Notes: a model not told the origin generated them from the letters alone. DNA of 64,000 bases from Vicinamibacterales bacterium (GCA_035699745.1 DASSPH010000074.1:1-64000); one strand, 5' to 3'; positions 54,294-64,000 are shown, counted from the first letter of the stretch. Made by a program: numbers and translations.

Positions 54294-55669
54294 CAATGAT
54301 GCGGAACCGAAGGCGGGGCTTGCCCGCCGAAGCTCGCGTCACTGTCACCGCGAGCGAAGGCGGAGCCTGCCTCGCCGAAGCTCGCGTGCCCGTCACCGCG
54401 AGCGAAGGCGGAGCCGGCGACGGCAACGCACGCGCGCTCGGGATCGAGCACGGCGGCGGCCGCCGCGTTGACGTCCTCGAGCGTGACCGCGCGCAGCAGC
54501 GACGGCAGCCTGCGATCGTAGTCCAGGCCGAGACCGAAGAACTCGGCGGTCTGGAGGAACACCGCGATGCTCTGATTCGTCTCCAGCATCCGCGGGATCG
54601 AACCGATCAGGTACTGCCTGGTCTCGGCCAGCTCCCGTTCCGTCGCCCCCTCGCGGCCGAGGGCGCCGACTTCCGCGTCGATCGCCGCAATCGCGCGCTC
54701 GACGTTCGCCGGATCGACACCGGCGCGAATCACCAGCGGCCCCGGGCCGAGACTCGGGTCGAACGAGCTGAACGCGTAGTACGCCATGCCCTGCCGCTCG
54801 CGGATGTTCTCCGCGAGCCGGCCGCCGAGCCCGAACTGCCCGAGGATGTTGTTCATCACCCAGTGGCTGCAGTACGCCGGATCCAGCCGGCTGATGCTCG
54901 TGAACCCGTACGCGATGTCCGTCTGCGACTTGTCCGCCATCTCGATTGCCGCCTGCTGCCGGGCCGCGGCCCGGCTCACCGGCGGCACCGGCCGGTTCGG
55001 CGCCGGCACGGCATCCCAGCCGTCGAAGGCGTCGCGCGCCGCCGCCAGCGCCGTGTCGGCGCGCACGTCACCGACGATCGCGATCGAGAGTGCGGCGGGT
55101 CCGAACCGGGCGCGATGGAAGGCAACGAGATCGGCGCGCGTGAACCGCTCGACGCTGGCGATCGTCCCCTTCGCCGGACGCCCGTAGGGATGCGACGCCC
55201 CATAGAGCAGCGTTTGCAGCGCCTCGCTCGCCCGCACCCCCGGGTTGTCGAGATCCTGCCGGATCGCCGTGATCGTCTCCGCCCGCCGCTTCTCGATTTC
55301 CTCTTCGGGGAACACCGGATTGCGGACCACGTCGGCGAGCACGCCGAAGATGTGGTGAAAGTCCTCGCTGAGGCAGGTGCAGGACAGCGAGAGCACGTGG
55401 CGGTTGGTCGAGACCCGCAGCGCGACGCCGCGGTCGTCGAGCGCTTCGGCGACGGCCATGGCGCTTCGCGTCGCCGTGCCCCGATCGATGACGCGGCCGA
55501 GAAACCAGGCCAGCCCCGGACGATCGTCCGGCTCTTCGAGACTGCCGGCGCGGAACGCCAGGTTGATGGTGACGGCCGGCGAGAAGGCGGTTTCCTGGAC
55601 GATCAACACCGCCCCGTTCGCCAGCGGCTCGCGAACCGCGGTCAGCCCGCTCGCCACCGTCGTCGTCAT
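54293..55669 (-). CDS. M16 peptidase-family subunit (second)
   Basis: 458 residues. Insulinase-like fold with two half-domains; the first half lacks the HxxEH zinc motif (DDRPGLAWFLGR in its place), so this is likely the non-catalytic partner of the preceding subunit. The C-terminal ~40 residues are encoded by an intergenic-type repeat (54300-54420). Overlaps the upstream M16 gene stop (ATGA). Confidence 0.85.
   Translation of the reverse strand: MTTTVASGLTAVREPLANGAVLIVQETAFSPAVTINLAFRAGSLEEPDDRPGLAWFLGRVIDRGTATRSAMAVAEALDDRGVALRVSTNRHVLSLSCTCLSEDFHHIFGVLADVVRNPVFPEEEIEKRRAETITAIRQDLDNPGVRASEALQTLLYGASHPYGRPAKGTIASVERFTRADLVAFHRARFGPAALSIAIVGDVRADTALAAARDAFDGWDAVPAPNRPVPPVSRAAARQQAAIEMADKSQTDIAYGFTSISRLDPAYCSHWVMNNILGQFGLGGRLAENIRERQGMAYYAFSSFDPSLGPGPLVIRAGVDPANVERAIAAIDAEVGALGREGATERELAETRQYLIGSIPRMLETNQSIAVFLQTAEFFGLGLDYDRRLPSLLRAVTLEDVNAAAAAVLDPERACVAVAGSAFARGDGHASFGEAGSAFARGDSDASFGGQAPPSVPHH
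54300..54420. repeat. Tandem repeat encoding the M16 C-terminal tail
   Basis: Two 48-base copies, each reading GSAFARGD...ASFG(E/G), form the M16 tail, with GCGAGCGAAGGCGGAGCC blocks matching the GAGCGAGCGAAGCGAG family elsewhere in the window. The unit also reaches into the HAD gene start. Likely an intergenic repeat that was read through and became coding. Confidence 0.6.
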
Positions 55670-56946
55670 CGCTTGCGCTCCAGAGGGCGGAACCAGCCGA
55701 CGGTCCGCCGCTCGCGCGCGAGATAGCGCGCCGCGACGTCGGCCACCTGCGCTGCCGTCACCGCGGCGAGATGCGACGGCATCTCCTCGAAGTATCCCGG
55801 TCCCGTGACGGTCTCGAAGTACCCGAGTTGATGCGCGACGTTGGTGACGCTGTCGTTCTCGAAGACCAGCCGGGCGCGGAGTTGACGCTTCGCGCGAAGC
55901 ACTTCCTCGTCCGTCAGCCCCTGCTCGCGCACGCGCTCGATCTCCGAGGTCGCCGCGGCCTCGAGGTCGGCCAGTGGAACCCCGTCCGTGGCGGTGAAGC
56001 CGACGCTGTAGAGGAACGGCTCGCGCGTCGGCAGCAGCGAGCCGCCCACGGCGGAGGCCAATCCGCGCTCCACGAGTGCGGTGTACAGCCGGGCGCGCCG
56101 CTGCGGCGGGGCGCCGCGGAAGCTCGACCAGATGTTGAGCCCCTTCGCGCCGGTGAGCGCGGCGTCGAGCACGAGCATGGGGAAAAAATCCGCGTGGCGC
56201 GCCGCCGGCGAGTGCCACGCGAACTTGAGGTAGGCAGTCGTCCCCTCGCGTTCGAGCAGCACCCGGCGCTCGCCGATCTGGACCGGTTCGGCTGGCCGGG
56301 TCTGCAGGGGCGCCGGACCGCCGTTCAAACTGCCGAACTGCCGCTGCGCCCGGCGCAGCACGTCCTCCGTGTCGACGTCGCCGACCACCACCAGCGTCGC
56401 GTTCGAGGGCACATAGTGACGCCGATAGTGGCCGTAGAGGTCATCCCGCGTCATCGTCCTCAGATCGTCGATCCAGCCGATGGTCGGGTGGCGGTACGGA
56501 TGGGCGCGGAAGGCAGTGGCCGTGACCTCGGTGTCGAGGAGCTGATCCGGATCGTTCTCCCCGCCCTGCAGCTCCGAGATGATGACCGTCCGCTCGGACT
56601 CGCATTCCTGCGGCTCGTAGAGCCCGTGCGCCATCCGCTCCGCTTCGATGAACAGCAGCGTATCGAGGGCGTCCCTGCCGGCCGTCTCGAGATAGGTGGT
56701 CTGATCGAGCCAGGTGTATCCGTTCCAGGTGCCGCCGAATTTCTCGACGATCCCCTTCATTTCGTCGCGAGGGATGTTGGTCGTGCCCTTGAAATTCATG
56801 TGCTCGACCCAGTGCGAGACGCCGGTGCGTCCCGGCGCCTCGTCGCCCGAGCCGACTTTGTACCAGCACCAGACCGATACCAGCGGCGCGGTATGAAGCT
56901 CCTGAACCAGGATCTTCAGCCCATTGTCCAAATGAGTGGACCGCAC
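55666..56946 (-). CDS. M16 zinc peptidase (catalytic subunit)
   Basis: 426 residues. Zinc motif HWVEHM (HxxEH) in GVSHWVEHMNFKGT near 45, distal Glu expected in ISELQGGEND near 123; inverzincin fold as in PqqF/pitrilysin/processing-peptidase proteins. Start at GTG 56946, six bases after a minus-strand TATACT; upstream the frame is antisense to the LecA gene. Forms a pair with the next subunit. Confidence 0.87.
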   Translation of the reverse strand: MRSTHLDNGLKILVQELHTAPLVSVWCWYKVGSGDEAPGRTGVSHWVEHMNFKGTTNIPRDEMKGIVEKFGGTWNGYTWLDQTTYLETAGRDALDTLLFIEAERMAHGLYEPQECESERTVIISELQGGENDPDQLLDTEVTATAFRAHPYRHPTIGWIDDLRTMTRDDLYGHYRRHYVPSNATLVVVGDVDTEDVLRRAQRQFGSLNGGPAPLQTRPAEPVQIGERRVLLEREGTTAYLKFAWHSPAARHADFFPMLVLDAALTGAKGLNIWSSFRGAPPQRRARLYTALVERGLASAVGGSLLPTREPFLYSVGFTATDGVPLADLEAAATSEIERVREQGLTDEEVLRAKRQLRARLVFENDSVTNVAHQLGYFETVTGPGYFEEMPSHLAAVTAAQVADVAARYLARERRTVGWFRPLERKR

Positions 56947-56952
56947 CCCGTA

Positions 56953-56958
56953 AGTATA
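56953..56958 (-). promoter_or_regulatory. -10 box, M16 operon
   Basis: Minus-strand TATACT 6 bases before the M16 GTG at 56946; predicts a leaderless operon message starting at or near that codon. Confidence 0.45.
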
Positions 56959-57046
56959 TGCGGCGTGCTTGGCCCATCCTTTGCAGTCTTTGGAGATCGG
57001 ATACGAACGTAAACTCGGCAATTGGTGCAATGGAGGCGAGGACAAC

Positions 57047-57847
57047 ATGTTGAAGCGGACGGTTCTCAGCGCGTTCTGCGCCGCGGCCATGCTCGTGACG
57101 GGCGTCGCCTACGCGCAGAACAGCGCAACGCTTACGCTGCGCTCCGGTGAGAAGGTGAGCGGTGATCTCATCGACCTCGGCGGCGTCGGCTTTACCGTGC
57201 GAGTGAGCGGCAGCGAGCGGCAGATCCCGCAGAACGACGTGGCGGTGATCGACTTCACCGGCGGCACGATGAGCGATGCCGACTGGGCCAAGTTCACCGG
57301 CTCGACGCAGGTCATCCTGCGCAACGGTCAGACGATCGACGGCCAGCTCTATGACATCGGCGGCGCCACGCCGCTGCGTCTGACGATCAAGACCGGCAGC
57401 GGCGACCGCGAGCTGTCGTCCAACGAAGTCGCGCGGATCGTGATGGCGCGCCCTGACAACGTGGCCACCGGCACCACCGGCGTCGCGGCGACCCCCGCGG
57501 TCCCCGGGGCGATCACGGTCCAGGCGAATCAGCCGTGGACGTCGACCGGCATGACGGTCCGGCGGGGCCAGACTTTGACCTTCCAGACCACCGGTGAGGT
57601 GCAGCTGAGCACGGATGCGGCAGACACCGCCAGTGCGGATGGGGCGAAGAAGGGGCGTTACGCGCCCAACGCGCCGATGAAGCAGGTGCTCGCCGGCGCG
57701 CTCATCGGGCGCATCGGCAACGGCGCGCCGTTCGCCATCGGCAACCAGACGTCGATCGTCGCCCCGGCGAGCGGCATCCTGTTCCTCGGCATCAACGACG
57801 ATGGGTTCGAGGACAACAAGGGGAACTTCCAGGTCGTCGTCAAGTAA
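57047..57847 (+). CDS. Secreted protein with LecA/PA-IL-like domain
   Basis: 266 residues with a signal peptide (ends near AYAQN). A middle beta-rich repeat (LTLRSGEKVSGDLIDLGG, then ILRNGQTIDGQLYDIGG, residues about 27-120) leads to a C-terminal ~110-residue domain resembling galactose-binding PA-IL (LecA): ITVQANQPWTSTGM and LFLGINDDGFEDNKGNF. Probably a carbohydrate-binding surface protein. GGAGGCGAGGA precedes the ATG. A terminator follows. Confidence 0.8.
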   Translation: MLKRTVLSAFCAAAMLVTGVAYAQNSATLTLRSGEKVSGDLIDLGGVGFTVRVSGSERQIPQNDVAVIDFTGGTMSDADWAKFTGSTQVILRNGQTIDGQLYDIGGATPLRLTIKTGSGDRELSSNEVARIVMARPDNVATGTTGVAATPAVPGAITVQANQPWTSTGMTVRRGQTLTFQTTGEVQLSTDAADTASADGAKKGRYAPNAPMKQVLAGALIGRIGNGAPFAIGNQTSIVAPASGILFLGINDDGFEDNKGNFQVVVK

Positions 57848-57888
57848 CCGCACGGTCGTCGCACGCAGATCCTGGGGTTGATCTGCGG

Positions 57889-57922
57889 GGCCGGCCGCCC
57901 TCCGGGGCGACCGGCCTTTCTT
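57889..57922 (+). terminator. Rho-independent terminator after LecA-like gene
   Basis: GGCCGGCCGCCC pairs with GGGCGACCGGCC (one mismatch) around loop TCCG, followed by TTTCTT. It lies 42 bases after the LecA stop and just before the ileS promoter. Confidence 0.8.
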
Positions 57923-57925
57923 CTG

Positions 57926-57931
57926 TACAAT
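57926..57931 (+). promoter_or_regulatory. -10 box, ileS gene
   Basis: TACAAT 12 bases before the ileS ATG (57944), directly after the terminator; no Shine-Dalgarno between. Predicts a leader of about five bases. Confidence 0.5.
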
Positions 57932-57943
57932 TGGCAGATATCC

Positions 57944-60838
57944 ATGGCCGACTGGAAGGACACGCTCAACCTGCCCCGTACGGGCTTCCCGATGAAGGCG
58001 AACCTGCCGACCACCGAGCCGGAGGCGCTCGCGCGGTGGGCCGGGATGGATCTGTACGGAAAGATACAGGCGGCCCGCGCCGGCGCGCCGAAGTTCGTGC
58101 TGCACGACGGACCGCCGTACGCGAACGGCCAGATCCACCTCGGCACCGCGCTGAACAAGATCCTCAAGGACTTCGTCGTCAAGTCGCGGTCGATGGCGGG
58201 CTTCGACACCCCCTACGTGCCGGGGTACGACTGTCACGGGCTGCCGATCGAGCTGAAGGTGGATCGCGAGCTCGGCCCGCGCAAGCGCGACATGAGCACG
58301 GCCGACTTCCGGCGCGCGTGCCGCGCGTATGCCGAGCGGTTCATCGGCGCGATGACCGAGGACTTCCAGCGCCTCGGCATCTTCGGCGACTGGGAGCACC
58401 CGTACCTGACGATGGACTTCCGCTACCAGGCGGCGATCGCGCGGGCGCTGGGCAAGTTCGTCGAGCGGGGGCTCGTCTATAAAGGCAAGAAGCCGGTCCA
58501 CTGGTGCATTCACTGCCGCACCGCGCTCGCCGAAGCGGAGGTCGAGTACGAGGAACACTCGTCGCCGTCGATCTACGTCGAATTCCCGCTCGCACCAGAG
58601 AGCGCGGACGAGATCGCGCGCCGCATCCCGGACCTGCGCGGCCGCGACGTCAGCGTGCTGATCTGGACGACGACGCCGTGGACGATTCCGTCGAACCTGG
58701 CGATCGCCTTCCATCCGGATTTCGACTACGGCGCGTATGAAGTCGGCAGCCGCGTGGTGATCGTGGCGGAGGCGCTGGCGCCGCGCGTCGCCGAGGCCGG
58801 CGGAAAGACGTTCGGCCCGCCGGTGGCGCGCTTCAAGGGGGCGACGCTGGAGCACATCCGCTTCCAGCATCCGCTGTACGCGCGGATCTCGCTCGGCGTG
58901 CTCGGCGACTACGTCACGCTGGACGCAGGAACCGGCGCGGTGCACACCGCGCCGGGGCACGGCGCGGACGACTTCAACACCGGTGTGCGGTACGGGCTGG
59001 ACATCTACGCGCCCGTGGGTCCGAGCGGCTTGTTCCTCGAGACCGTCGACATGTTCGCCGGCCAGCGCGTGTTCGACGCCAACCCGCACATCGAGCAGGC
59101 GCTGAAGGAGCGCGCCCGGCTGTGGCACCGCGCCGATTTCGCGCATCAGTACCCGCACTGCTGGCGCTGCCACAACCCGGTGATCTTCCTCGCCACGTCG
59201 CAGTGGTTCATCCGCATGGACGGCGAGCCGGCCGTGCCGTCGAGCGGCGGCGCCAAAACCCTGCGCCAGGCGGGGCTCGACGCCATCGACCGCGACGTCA
59301 AGTGGATCCCGGCGTGGGGACGCGACCGGCTGTTCAACATGGTGTCGAACCGTCCCGACTGGTGCATCTCGCGCCAGCGGGCGTGGGGCGTGCCGATCCC
59401 GGCGGTCGACTGCTCGTCCTGCGGCGAAGCGATCATGACCGCCGCCATGGTGGAGCGCGCCGCGTCGGTCTTCGATCAGTACGGCGCGGACGCCTGGTAC
59501 GAGCGGCCGATCGAGGAATTCCTGCCCGACGGATTGACCTGCCCGTCGTGCGGCGGCACGTCGTTCGACCGCGAGCGCGACATCCTCGACGTCTGGTTCG
59601 ACTCGGGATCGAGCCACGAAGCCGTGCTGCCGTTCCGCCGGGAGCTCACCTGGCCGGCCGACATCTACCTCGAAGGCAGCGACCAGCATCGCGGCTGGTT
59701 CCAGAGCTCGCTGCTCGTGGGTCTCGGGACTCGGGGACGCGCGCCGTTCCGCGAAGTATTGACGCACGGGTTCCTGATCGACGTCGACGGGCGGAAGATG
59801 TCCAAGTCGCTCGGCAACACCGTGCTGCCGCAGGAAGTGATCAAGGAAAGCGGCGCCGAGATCCTGCGGCTGTGGGTGGCGATGAGCGACTTCCGCGAGG
59901 AGCTTCGCGTCGGCAAGCAGATCCTCGCCCGCGTCGTCGAGGCCTACCGCAAGTTCCGCAACACACTGCGCTACCTGGTGTCGAATCTCTATGACTTCGA
60001 TCCGGCGACCGACGCGGTCGCGGTGGAGCAGCTGCAGGCGGTCGACCGCTTCATCCTGTCCCGTTATGCCAGCACCGCGGCGGCGGGGATGCGCGGGTAC
60101 GAGGAGTACGACTACCCGTCCGTGTTCCAGACGCTGAACCAGTTCCTCACCGTGGACCTGAGCGCGTTCTACGCCGACGTCTCGAAGGATCGGCTGTATA
60201 CGTTCGGCGCCGGATCGCGCGAGCGGCGCTCGGCGCAGACCGCCATGTTCATCATGGCCGACGGCCTGGCGCGGCTGCTGGCCCCGGTGCTGCCGGTGAC
60301 CTCCGACGAGCTGTGGCGCCACAAGCCGGGCTCCGCGGAACCATCCGTACACATCGCGACCTTCCCGCGCGACGTGGAGCGGTTGATCGATCGCGGGACG
60401 GAACGCGAGTGGGCCGCGCTGCTCGACGTGCGCGACACGGTGAACCGCGCGCTGGAGAACGCGCGGCAGGCCAAGACCATCGGCACCTCGCTGGCCGCCC
60501 ACGTCGCGCTGACGGCCGGAGGCGCCAGCGCCGATCTGCTGCGGCGTCACGAAGCGGATCTCCCGATGCTGTTCATCGTCTCGCAGATCAGCCTGGACAC
60601 CGGCGGCCCCGAAGGGGTGAGCGTCTCGGTGTCCCGCGCCGAGGGCGAGAAGTGCGATCGCTGCTGGCGGGTGCTGCCCGAACTGTCGCGCGAGCCGCGC
60701 GTCGACGGGCTCTGCGCGCGCTGCGTCGAGGCGCTGCCGGCGGGCAGCGGTCCCTCCACGCGCTCCGGGTCGTCCCGAACGGAGCCGACCGGCGGGAGTG
60801 CCCACCGCAGCTTCAGCAAGGGTGGGGAGGTCGCGTGA
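57944..60838 (+). CDS. ileS: Isoleucyl-tRNA synthetase
   Basis: 964 residues, full length. Class I HIGH region as GQIHLGTAL near 65; KMSKS in [10 protein letters not shown] near 617; editing domain with [14 protein letters not shown] near 245; C-terminal zinc finger CDRCW ... CARC near 905-925. Charges tRNA-Ile. Ends with a low-complexity Ser/Gly tail; overlaps lspA by 4 bases (GTGA). Confidence 0.97.
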   Translation: MADWKDTLNLPRTGFPMKANLPTTEPEALARWAGMDLYGKIQAARAGAPKFVLHDGPPYANGQIHLGTALNKILKDFVVKSRSMAGFDTPYVPGYDCHGLPIELKVDRELGPRKRDMSTADFRRACRAYAERFIGAMTEDFQRLGIFGDWEHPYLTMDFRYQAAIARALGKFVERGLVYKGKKPVHWCIHCRTALAEAEVEYEEHSSPSIYVEFPLAPESADEIARRIPDLRGRDVSVLIWTTTPWTIPSNLAIAFHPDFDYGAYEVGSRVVIVAEALAPRVAEAGGKTFGPPVARFKGATLEHIRFQHPLYARISLGVLGDYVTLDAGTGAVHTAPGHGADDFNTGVRYGLDIYAPVGPSGLFLETVDMFAGQRVFDANPHIEQALKERARLWHRADFAHQYPHCWRCHNPVIFLATSQWFIRMDGEPAVPSSGGAKTLRQAGLDAIDRDVKWIPAWGRDRLFNMVSNRPDWCISRQRAWGVPIPAVDCSSCGEAIMTAAMVERAASVFDQYGADAWYERPIEEFLPDGLTCPSCGGTSFDRERDILDVWFDSGSSHEAVLPFRRELTWPADIYLEGSDQHRGWFQSSLLVGLGTRGRAPFREVLTHGFLIDVDGRKMSKSLGNTVLPQEVIKESGAEILRLWVAMSDFREELRVGKQILARVVEAYRKFRNTLRYLVSNLYDFDPATDAVAVEQLQAVDRFILSRYASTAAAGMRGYEEYDYPSVFQTLNQFLTVDLSAFYADVSKDRLYTFGAGSRERRSAQTAMFIMADGLARLLAPVLPVTSDELWRHKPGSAEPSVHIATFPRDVERLIDRGTEREWAALLDVRDTVNRALENARQAKTIGTSLAAHVALTAGGASADLLRRHEADLPMLFIVSQISLDTGGPEGVSVSVSRAEGEKCDRCWRVLPELSREPRVDGLCARCVEALPAGSGPSTRSGSSRTEPTGGSAHRSFSKGGEVA

Positions 60839-61398
60839 GCACCGAAGAGCCGCTCACTGCCCCGCCGCCGGATCCGCCGCCGGCGACAGTGCTGCCGTCC
60901 GCGCCGTTCGTCCGTCCACTGGAGGTGGTCACGGTCGGCGCGGTGGTGGTGTTCGATCAGCTCACCAAGTTCCTGGTCAAGGCGACCATTCCGCTTTACG
61001 CCAAGCGGGAGATCATCCCGAACTTCCTCGACCTGACGCACGTGCAGAATACCGGCGCGGCGTTCGGCGTGCTCAACGCCGCAGAGTTCCCCTACAAGTC
61101 GGCGGTGATGATTGGCATCGCCACGCTCGCGCTGGTGGCGATCTCCCTCTACGGCCGCCAGCTCGGCTCGCACGAGAAGCTGTCGCGCTACGGACTCTCC
61201 CTGATCATCGGCGGCGCGTTCGGCAACCTGGTCGATCGCGCGCTCGCCGGCTACGTCGTGGACTTCGTCGACGTCTACTGGGGCGAGGCGCACTTCTGGG
61301 CCTTCAACGTGGCCGACGCGGCGATCACCGTGGGCGCGATTCTCGTGCTCCTCGACATGATCGGGCTCGGACGCCAGCATGCATCCCATCCTGTTTGA
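60835..61398 (+). CDS. lspA: Lipoprotein signal peptidase LspA
   Basis: 187 residues, four hydrophobic helices. Catalytic Asp pair in GNLVDRAL near 132 and FNVADAAI near 155; conserved VQNTGAAFG near 73. Cleaves lipoprotein signals, after Lgt modifies them. GTG start with GGGGAGG just upstream. N-terminus carries a Pro-rich extension of about 25 residues. Confidence 0.95.
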   Translation: MSTEEPLTAPPPDPPPATVLPSAPFVRPLEVVTVGAVVVFDQLTKFLVKATIPLYAKREIIPNFLDLTHVQNTGAAFGVLNAAEFPYKSAVMIGIATLALVAISLYGRQLGSHEKLSRYGLSLIIGGAFGNLVDRALAGYVVDFVDVYWGEAHFWAFNVADAAITVGAILVLLDMIGLGRQHASHPV

Positions 61399-62188
61399 GG
61401 CCGGCGGCCTCACCATCTACTCGTATGGCGTGCTGCTGGCGGCCGCGTACCTGCTCGGCCTCCAGTTCGCACTGATGCGCGCCCGCGCGCGCGGGCTTCC
61501 CGCGCAGCAGGTGATGGATCTCGGGATCTGGATCATCATCAGCGCGCTGGTCGGCGCCAAGCTGCTGCTCCTGATCGTCGATTTCGACCAGTTCACGTCG
61601 AACCCGCGCGACCTGCTCAGCCTCGCGCGCTCGGGCGGGGTCTTCTACGGCGGACTGATCGCCGCGGTGGCGGTCGCCCTCGTCTACCTGCGGCGCCACA
61701 AGCTGCCGCTGTGGACGACGACGGATGTGTTCGCGCCGGGGATCGCGCTCGGCCACATCGTCGGGCGGTTCGGCTGCCTGCTGGCAGGATGCTGCTTCGG
61801 CAAGCCGGCATCGGTGCCGTGGGCGATCACCTTCACCGATCCCGCGGCGATGGCCAACGTCGGCACGCCGCTCGGGGTTCCACTGCATCCGACGCAGCTC
61901 TACGACGCCGGGGCGGAGGCGCTGATCCTCACGTTCCTGCTGCTGTTCGAGCGGCGCGGCCGTCCGTTCCCGGGCCGCACGTTCTGGAGCTACATGCTGC
62001 TCTACGGCGCGTCGCGGTTCGTCATCGAGTTCTACCGCGGCGACAACCGCGGGATGGTCTTCGGCGCGCTGTCGACGTCGCAGTTCGTCTCGATCCTGCT
62101 GGTGCCGCTCTCGATCGTGATGCTGGTCCTCTTGAGCCGACGAATCGATCCGACGCGGCACCGGGCGGCGCAGCGGGTCGCGGCGTGA
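61379..62188 (+). CDS. lgt: Prolipoprotein diacylglyceryl transferase Lgt
   Basis: 269 residues, seven hydrophobic helices. Catalytic-region HIVGRFGCLLAGCCFG near 134, conserved YSYGVLLAAA near 14 and HPTQLYD near 172. Adds diacylglycerol to lipobox cysteines such as those of the DUF305 and LVIVD proteins. Starts 20 bases before the lspA stop. Confidence 0.96.
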   Translation: MHPILFEAGGLTIYSYGVLLAAAYLLGLQFALMRARARGLPAQQVMDLGIWIIISALVGAKLLLLIVDFDQFTSNPRDLLSLARSGGVFYGGLIAAVAVALVYLRRHKLPLWTTTDVFAPGIALGHIVGRFGCLLAGCCFGKPASVPWAITFTDPAAMANVGTPLGVPLHPTQLYDAGAEALILTFLLLFERRGRPFPGRTFWSYMLLYGASRFVIEFYRGDNRGMVFGALSTSQFVSILLVPLSIVMLVLLSRRIDPTRHRAAQRVAA

Positions 62189-63162
62189 GCGACACCCGTG
62201 AGCTCGAGGCGGCAGCCGAGCACGACGGGCTGCGCCTCGATACCTTCCTCGCCGGCGTGATGCCGGATCGTTCGCGATCGTTCATCCAGAAGCTGCTCAA
62301 GGACGGCCTCGTCACCGTGCCGGGCGGCGCCACGCGCAAGCCGCTTCGCGCCAGCACGCCCGTGCACAGCGGCCAGCGCTTCGTCGTCGCGCTGCCGGAG
62401 CCCGAGCCGGCGACGGCCGAGCCGGAGGACCTGCCGCTGTCGATCCTCTACGAAGACAGCGACATCGCGGTGATCGACAAGCCCGCCGGGATGGTGGTGC
62501 ACCCCGGCGCCGGACACAGCCGCGGCACCGTCGTCAATGCGCTGCTGTACCACGTCGAGGATCTGAGCGGCATCGGCGGCGAGCTGCGCCCGGGCATCGT
62601 GCACCGGCTCGATCGCGGAACCTCCGGAGTGATGGTGGCGGCGAAGAACGATGCCGCCCACCAGGAGCTGTCGCGTCAGTTCCAGGATCGCGAGGTCGAG
62701 AAGGAGTACATCGCGCTCGTCTGGGGGCTGGTGCAGCCGGGCAAGCGGATCGACGCGCCGATCGGCCGCGATCCGAACGATCGGCAGAAGATGTCGACGC
62801 GGGCGCGGCGGGCGCGCAGCGCCGTGACGCGCGTCACGTGGGCGCTCAACCTGCGCGGGGTCTCGCTGATCCACGTGGCGATCCACACCGGCCGCACGCA
62901 TCAGATCCGCGTGCACCTGAACTCGATCGGCCACCCGATTGTCGGCGACGCGACCTACGGCGGGGTGCACCGGCACGTGGCCGACGACGTCCGCGCCGTG
63001 CAGCGGCTGGAGCGTCCCTTCCTGCACGCGGCGCGCCTGAAGTTCACGCATCCGGCCGACGGGCGGGTGATGGAGTTCGAGTCGCCGCTGCCCCACGACC
63101 TGCAGTCGGTGCTGGACGACATCCGCGCGCGTCAGGAGCCGGAGGAGCCAGGTGCCAGGTGA
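62185..63162 (+). CDS. rluD: Pseudouridine synthase RluD-type
   Basis: 325 residues from GTG 62185 (GTGA with lgt stop). S4 RNA-binding domain (about 15-70) then catalytic domain with Asp in HRLDRGTSG near 139, VIDKPAGMVVHPG near 94 and GRTHQIRVH near 235. Modifies helix-69 uridines of 23S rRNA. The usual position next to lspA is kept. Confidence 0.93.
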   Translation: MSDTRELEAAAEHDGLRLDTFLAGVMPDRSRSFIQKLLKDGLVTVPGGATRKPLRASTPVHSGQRFVVALPEPEPATAEPEDLPLSILYEDSDIAVIDKPAGMVVHPGAGHSRGTVVNALLYHVEDLSGIGGELRPGIVHRLDRGTSGVMVAAKNDAAHQELSRQFQDREVEKEYIALVWGLVQPGKRIDAPIGRDPNDRQKMSTRARRARSAVTRVTWALNLRGVSLIHVAIHTGRTHQIRVHLNSIGHPIVGDATYGGVHRHVADDVRAVQRLERPFLHAARLKFTHPADGRVMEFESPLPHDLQSVLDDIRARQEPEEPGAR

Positions 63163-63278
63163 AGCGGCGTACGGTCTACGCTCCGGCACGCTCACCAGCA
63201 CAGCGAGCAGGACTACTGGGAGTTTCCTGGTGGCCTTTGTGTCAGCCAATCAGCGCATGAGCAAACCCAGGAGTTCCA

Positions 63279-63797
63279 GTGTCTGCTGAACGTCTCTCGT
63301 CGGAGCAGGTCTTCAAGGGCAAGGTCTTCTCGGTGGATCGCGATACGGTGAAGATGCCGAACGGGCGCACCGTCGCCGTGGACGTCGTCCGCCACTCGAA
63401 GTCCGTGGTGATCGTCCCGATCCCGGAGCCGGGGAAGGTGATCCTCATCCGGCAATACCGCTATCCGGTGAACGCGTATCTGTGGGAGCTGCCGGCCGGA
63501 AGCGTCGACGAAGGGGAAACGCCGGACGCGGCGGCGCGCCGCGAGTGCCACGAGGAGATCGGCCTGGTGCCGTCGACGGCCGTCCGCCTGAGCGCGATGC
63601 TGCCGACGCCGGGCTACTGCGACGAAGAGATGATCTTCTTCCGCGTATCCGGCCTGGAGCAGACCGACGAGCCGGCGCACGTGGACGAGGACGAGGACAT
63701 CGAAGCGCGGACGTTCGACCTGCGCGACGCCCGCGAGATGGTCCGCCGCGGCGAGATCACCGACATGAAGACGCTGGTGGGGCTGACGCTGATCTGA
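63279..63797 (+). CDS. NUDIX ADP-ribose pyrophosphatase-like hydrolase
   Basis: 172 residues from GTG 63279 (AGGAG five bases upstream). Complete NUDIX box G-SVDEG-E then RRECHEEIGL near 70-92 and preceding IRQYRYPVNAYLWELPAG; LPTPGYCDE near 108 is the ADP-ribose-specific segment. Hydrolyses ADP-ribose to AMP and ribose-5-phosphate. Confidence 0.94.
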   Translation: MSAERLSSEQVFKGKVFSVDRDTVKMPNGRTVAVDVVRHSKSVVIVPIPEPGKVILIRQYRYPVNAYLWELPAGSVDEGETPDAAARRECHEEIGLVPSTAVRLSAMLPTPGYCDEEMIFFRVSGLEQTDEPAHVDEDEDIEARTFDLRDAREMVRRGEITDMKTLVGLTLI

Positions 63798-64000
63798 GCC
63801 CGCGGATGCTTCAGCGGCGGAATCTTCCGCCTGCGCGGAAGCTACAGACAGATCGCTCGGCTGAGACGGGCAGACGCAGCTTCGCAGCAAGGCACGAAGT
63901 CACAAAGCCACACTCAAGAACTGGTTTTTCTTGGCTTCGTGCCTTTGTGCCTTCCTCGCGAAGCCATCGCAAATGCGTGTCAGCGTGCCCTCAAGCTTTT
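63798..64000. repeat. Right edge with AAGGCAC-family hairpin
   Basis: No gene. A hairpin GGCGGAA/TTCCGCC lies near 63816-63831 just after the NUDIX stop, possibly a terminator without a T-run. A long imperfect inverted repeat (left arm 63880-63920, right arm 63924-63963) begins CTTCGCAGCAAGGCACGAAG and ends with GCGAAG, same family as 25931-26020. Nothing else recognisable. Confidence 0.6.

Noticed and set aside
56441-60805. 1454-residue minus-strand frame
   Set aside because: Antisense shadow of ileS and its neighbours caused by high GC; no domain or start signal.
63205-63240. Possible remnant of a second NUDIX gene (reads EQDYWEFPGG)
   Set aside because: Only about ten residues match a NUDIX pre-box motif and no other part of such a gene is present; chance or tiny relic.

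Overview
The window is high-GC bacterial chromosome with dense, overlapping genes. Proline/glycine/arginine-rich secreted proteins, a TIGR02999-type ECF sigma factor, DUF885 and LVIVD-repeat proteins, and dispersed palindromic repeats together suggest an Acidobacteriota genome, perhaps Vicinamibacterales. That placement is inference from gene style; no ribosomal RNA is present to test it.

Positions 133-5602 look like a small integrated element. GC is visibly lower here (33 of 60 bases at 1801-1860, against 41 of 60 at 7261-7320). A large serine recombinase reads into the 3' end of a tRNA-Ala gene, and 12 bases of that tRNA end recur at 133-144. The cargo is a tight operon on the minus strand: a ComF-like phosphoribosyltransferase, a SLOG-fold nucleotide-binding protein and a double GNAT acetyltransferase. 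About 1.4 kb of gene-free DNA behind it carries operator-like repeats and two related hairpins.

From 5.8 to 25.9 kb the DNA is ordinary chromosome: a DUF305/LVIVD lipoprotein pair, a LytS/LytTR two-component system with an atypical D-aminoacylase-like amidohydrolase, a cluster of three regulators (GAF-ATPase, hybrid kinase, receiver-ATPase), a TPR/hydrolase fusion behind an ECF sigma factor, MarC with a nucleotidyltransferase, a DUF885 peptidase, a cold-shock protein and a DUF218 protein. A selenocysteine tRNA gene (selC) lies at 26.2 kb.

From 26.4 to 44 kb most genes are metabolic or housekeeping: HAD phosphatase, Cu/Zn superoxide dismutase, a pseudo-ABC ATPase, ErpA/PHP, glucose-6-phosphate isomerase, class I fumarase divergent from aspartase, polyprenyl synthase, a membrane phosphodiesterase, BioY, ThiD, MoaE, MoaD, PrfA, PrmC and HIT. 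Two repeat structures interrupt this stretch. A GxxExxY gene is enclosed by long inverted repeats (31.3-32.0 kb), and seven tandem hairpin units of about 160 bp lie at 36.5-37.6 kb.

From 44 to 57 kb there are two strongly overlapped minus-strand operons. One runs from a sigma54 activator through a secreted protein, metalloprotease, 17-codon ORF and methyltransferase to an XRE-ATPase-TPR regulator. The other is M16 peptidase pair, HAD, GNAT. From 57 kb to the end lie a LecA-like secreted protein and the ileS-lspA-lgt-rluD lipoprotein/translation operon, then a NUDIX hydrolase. Many genes have a -10 hexamer only 6-12 bases ahead of the start codon, which suggests widespread leaderless or near-leaderless transcripts.
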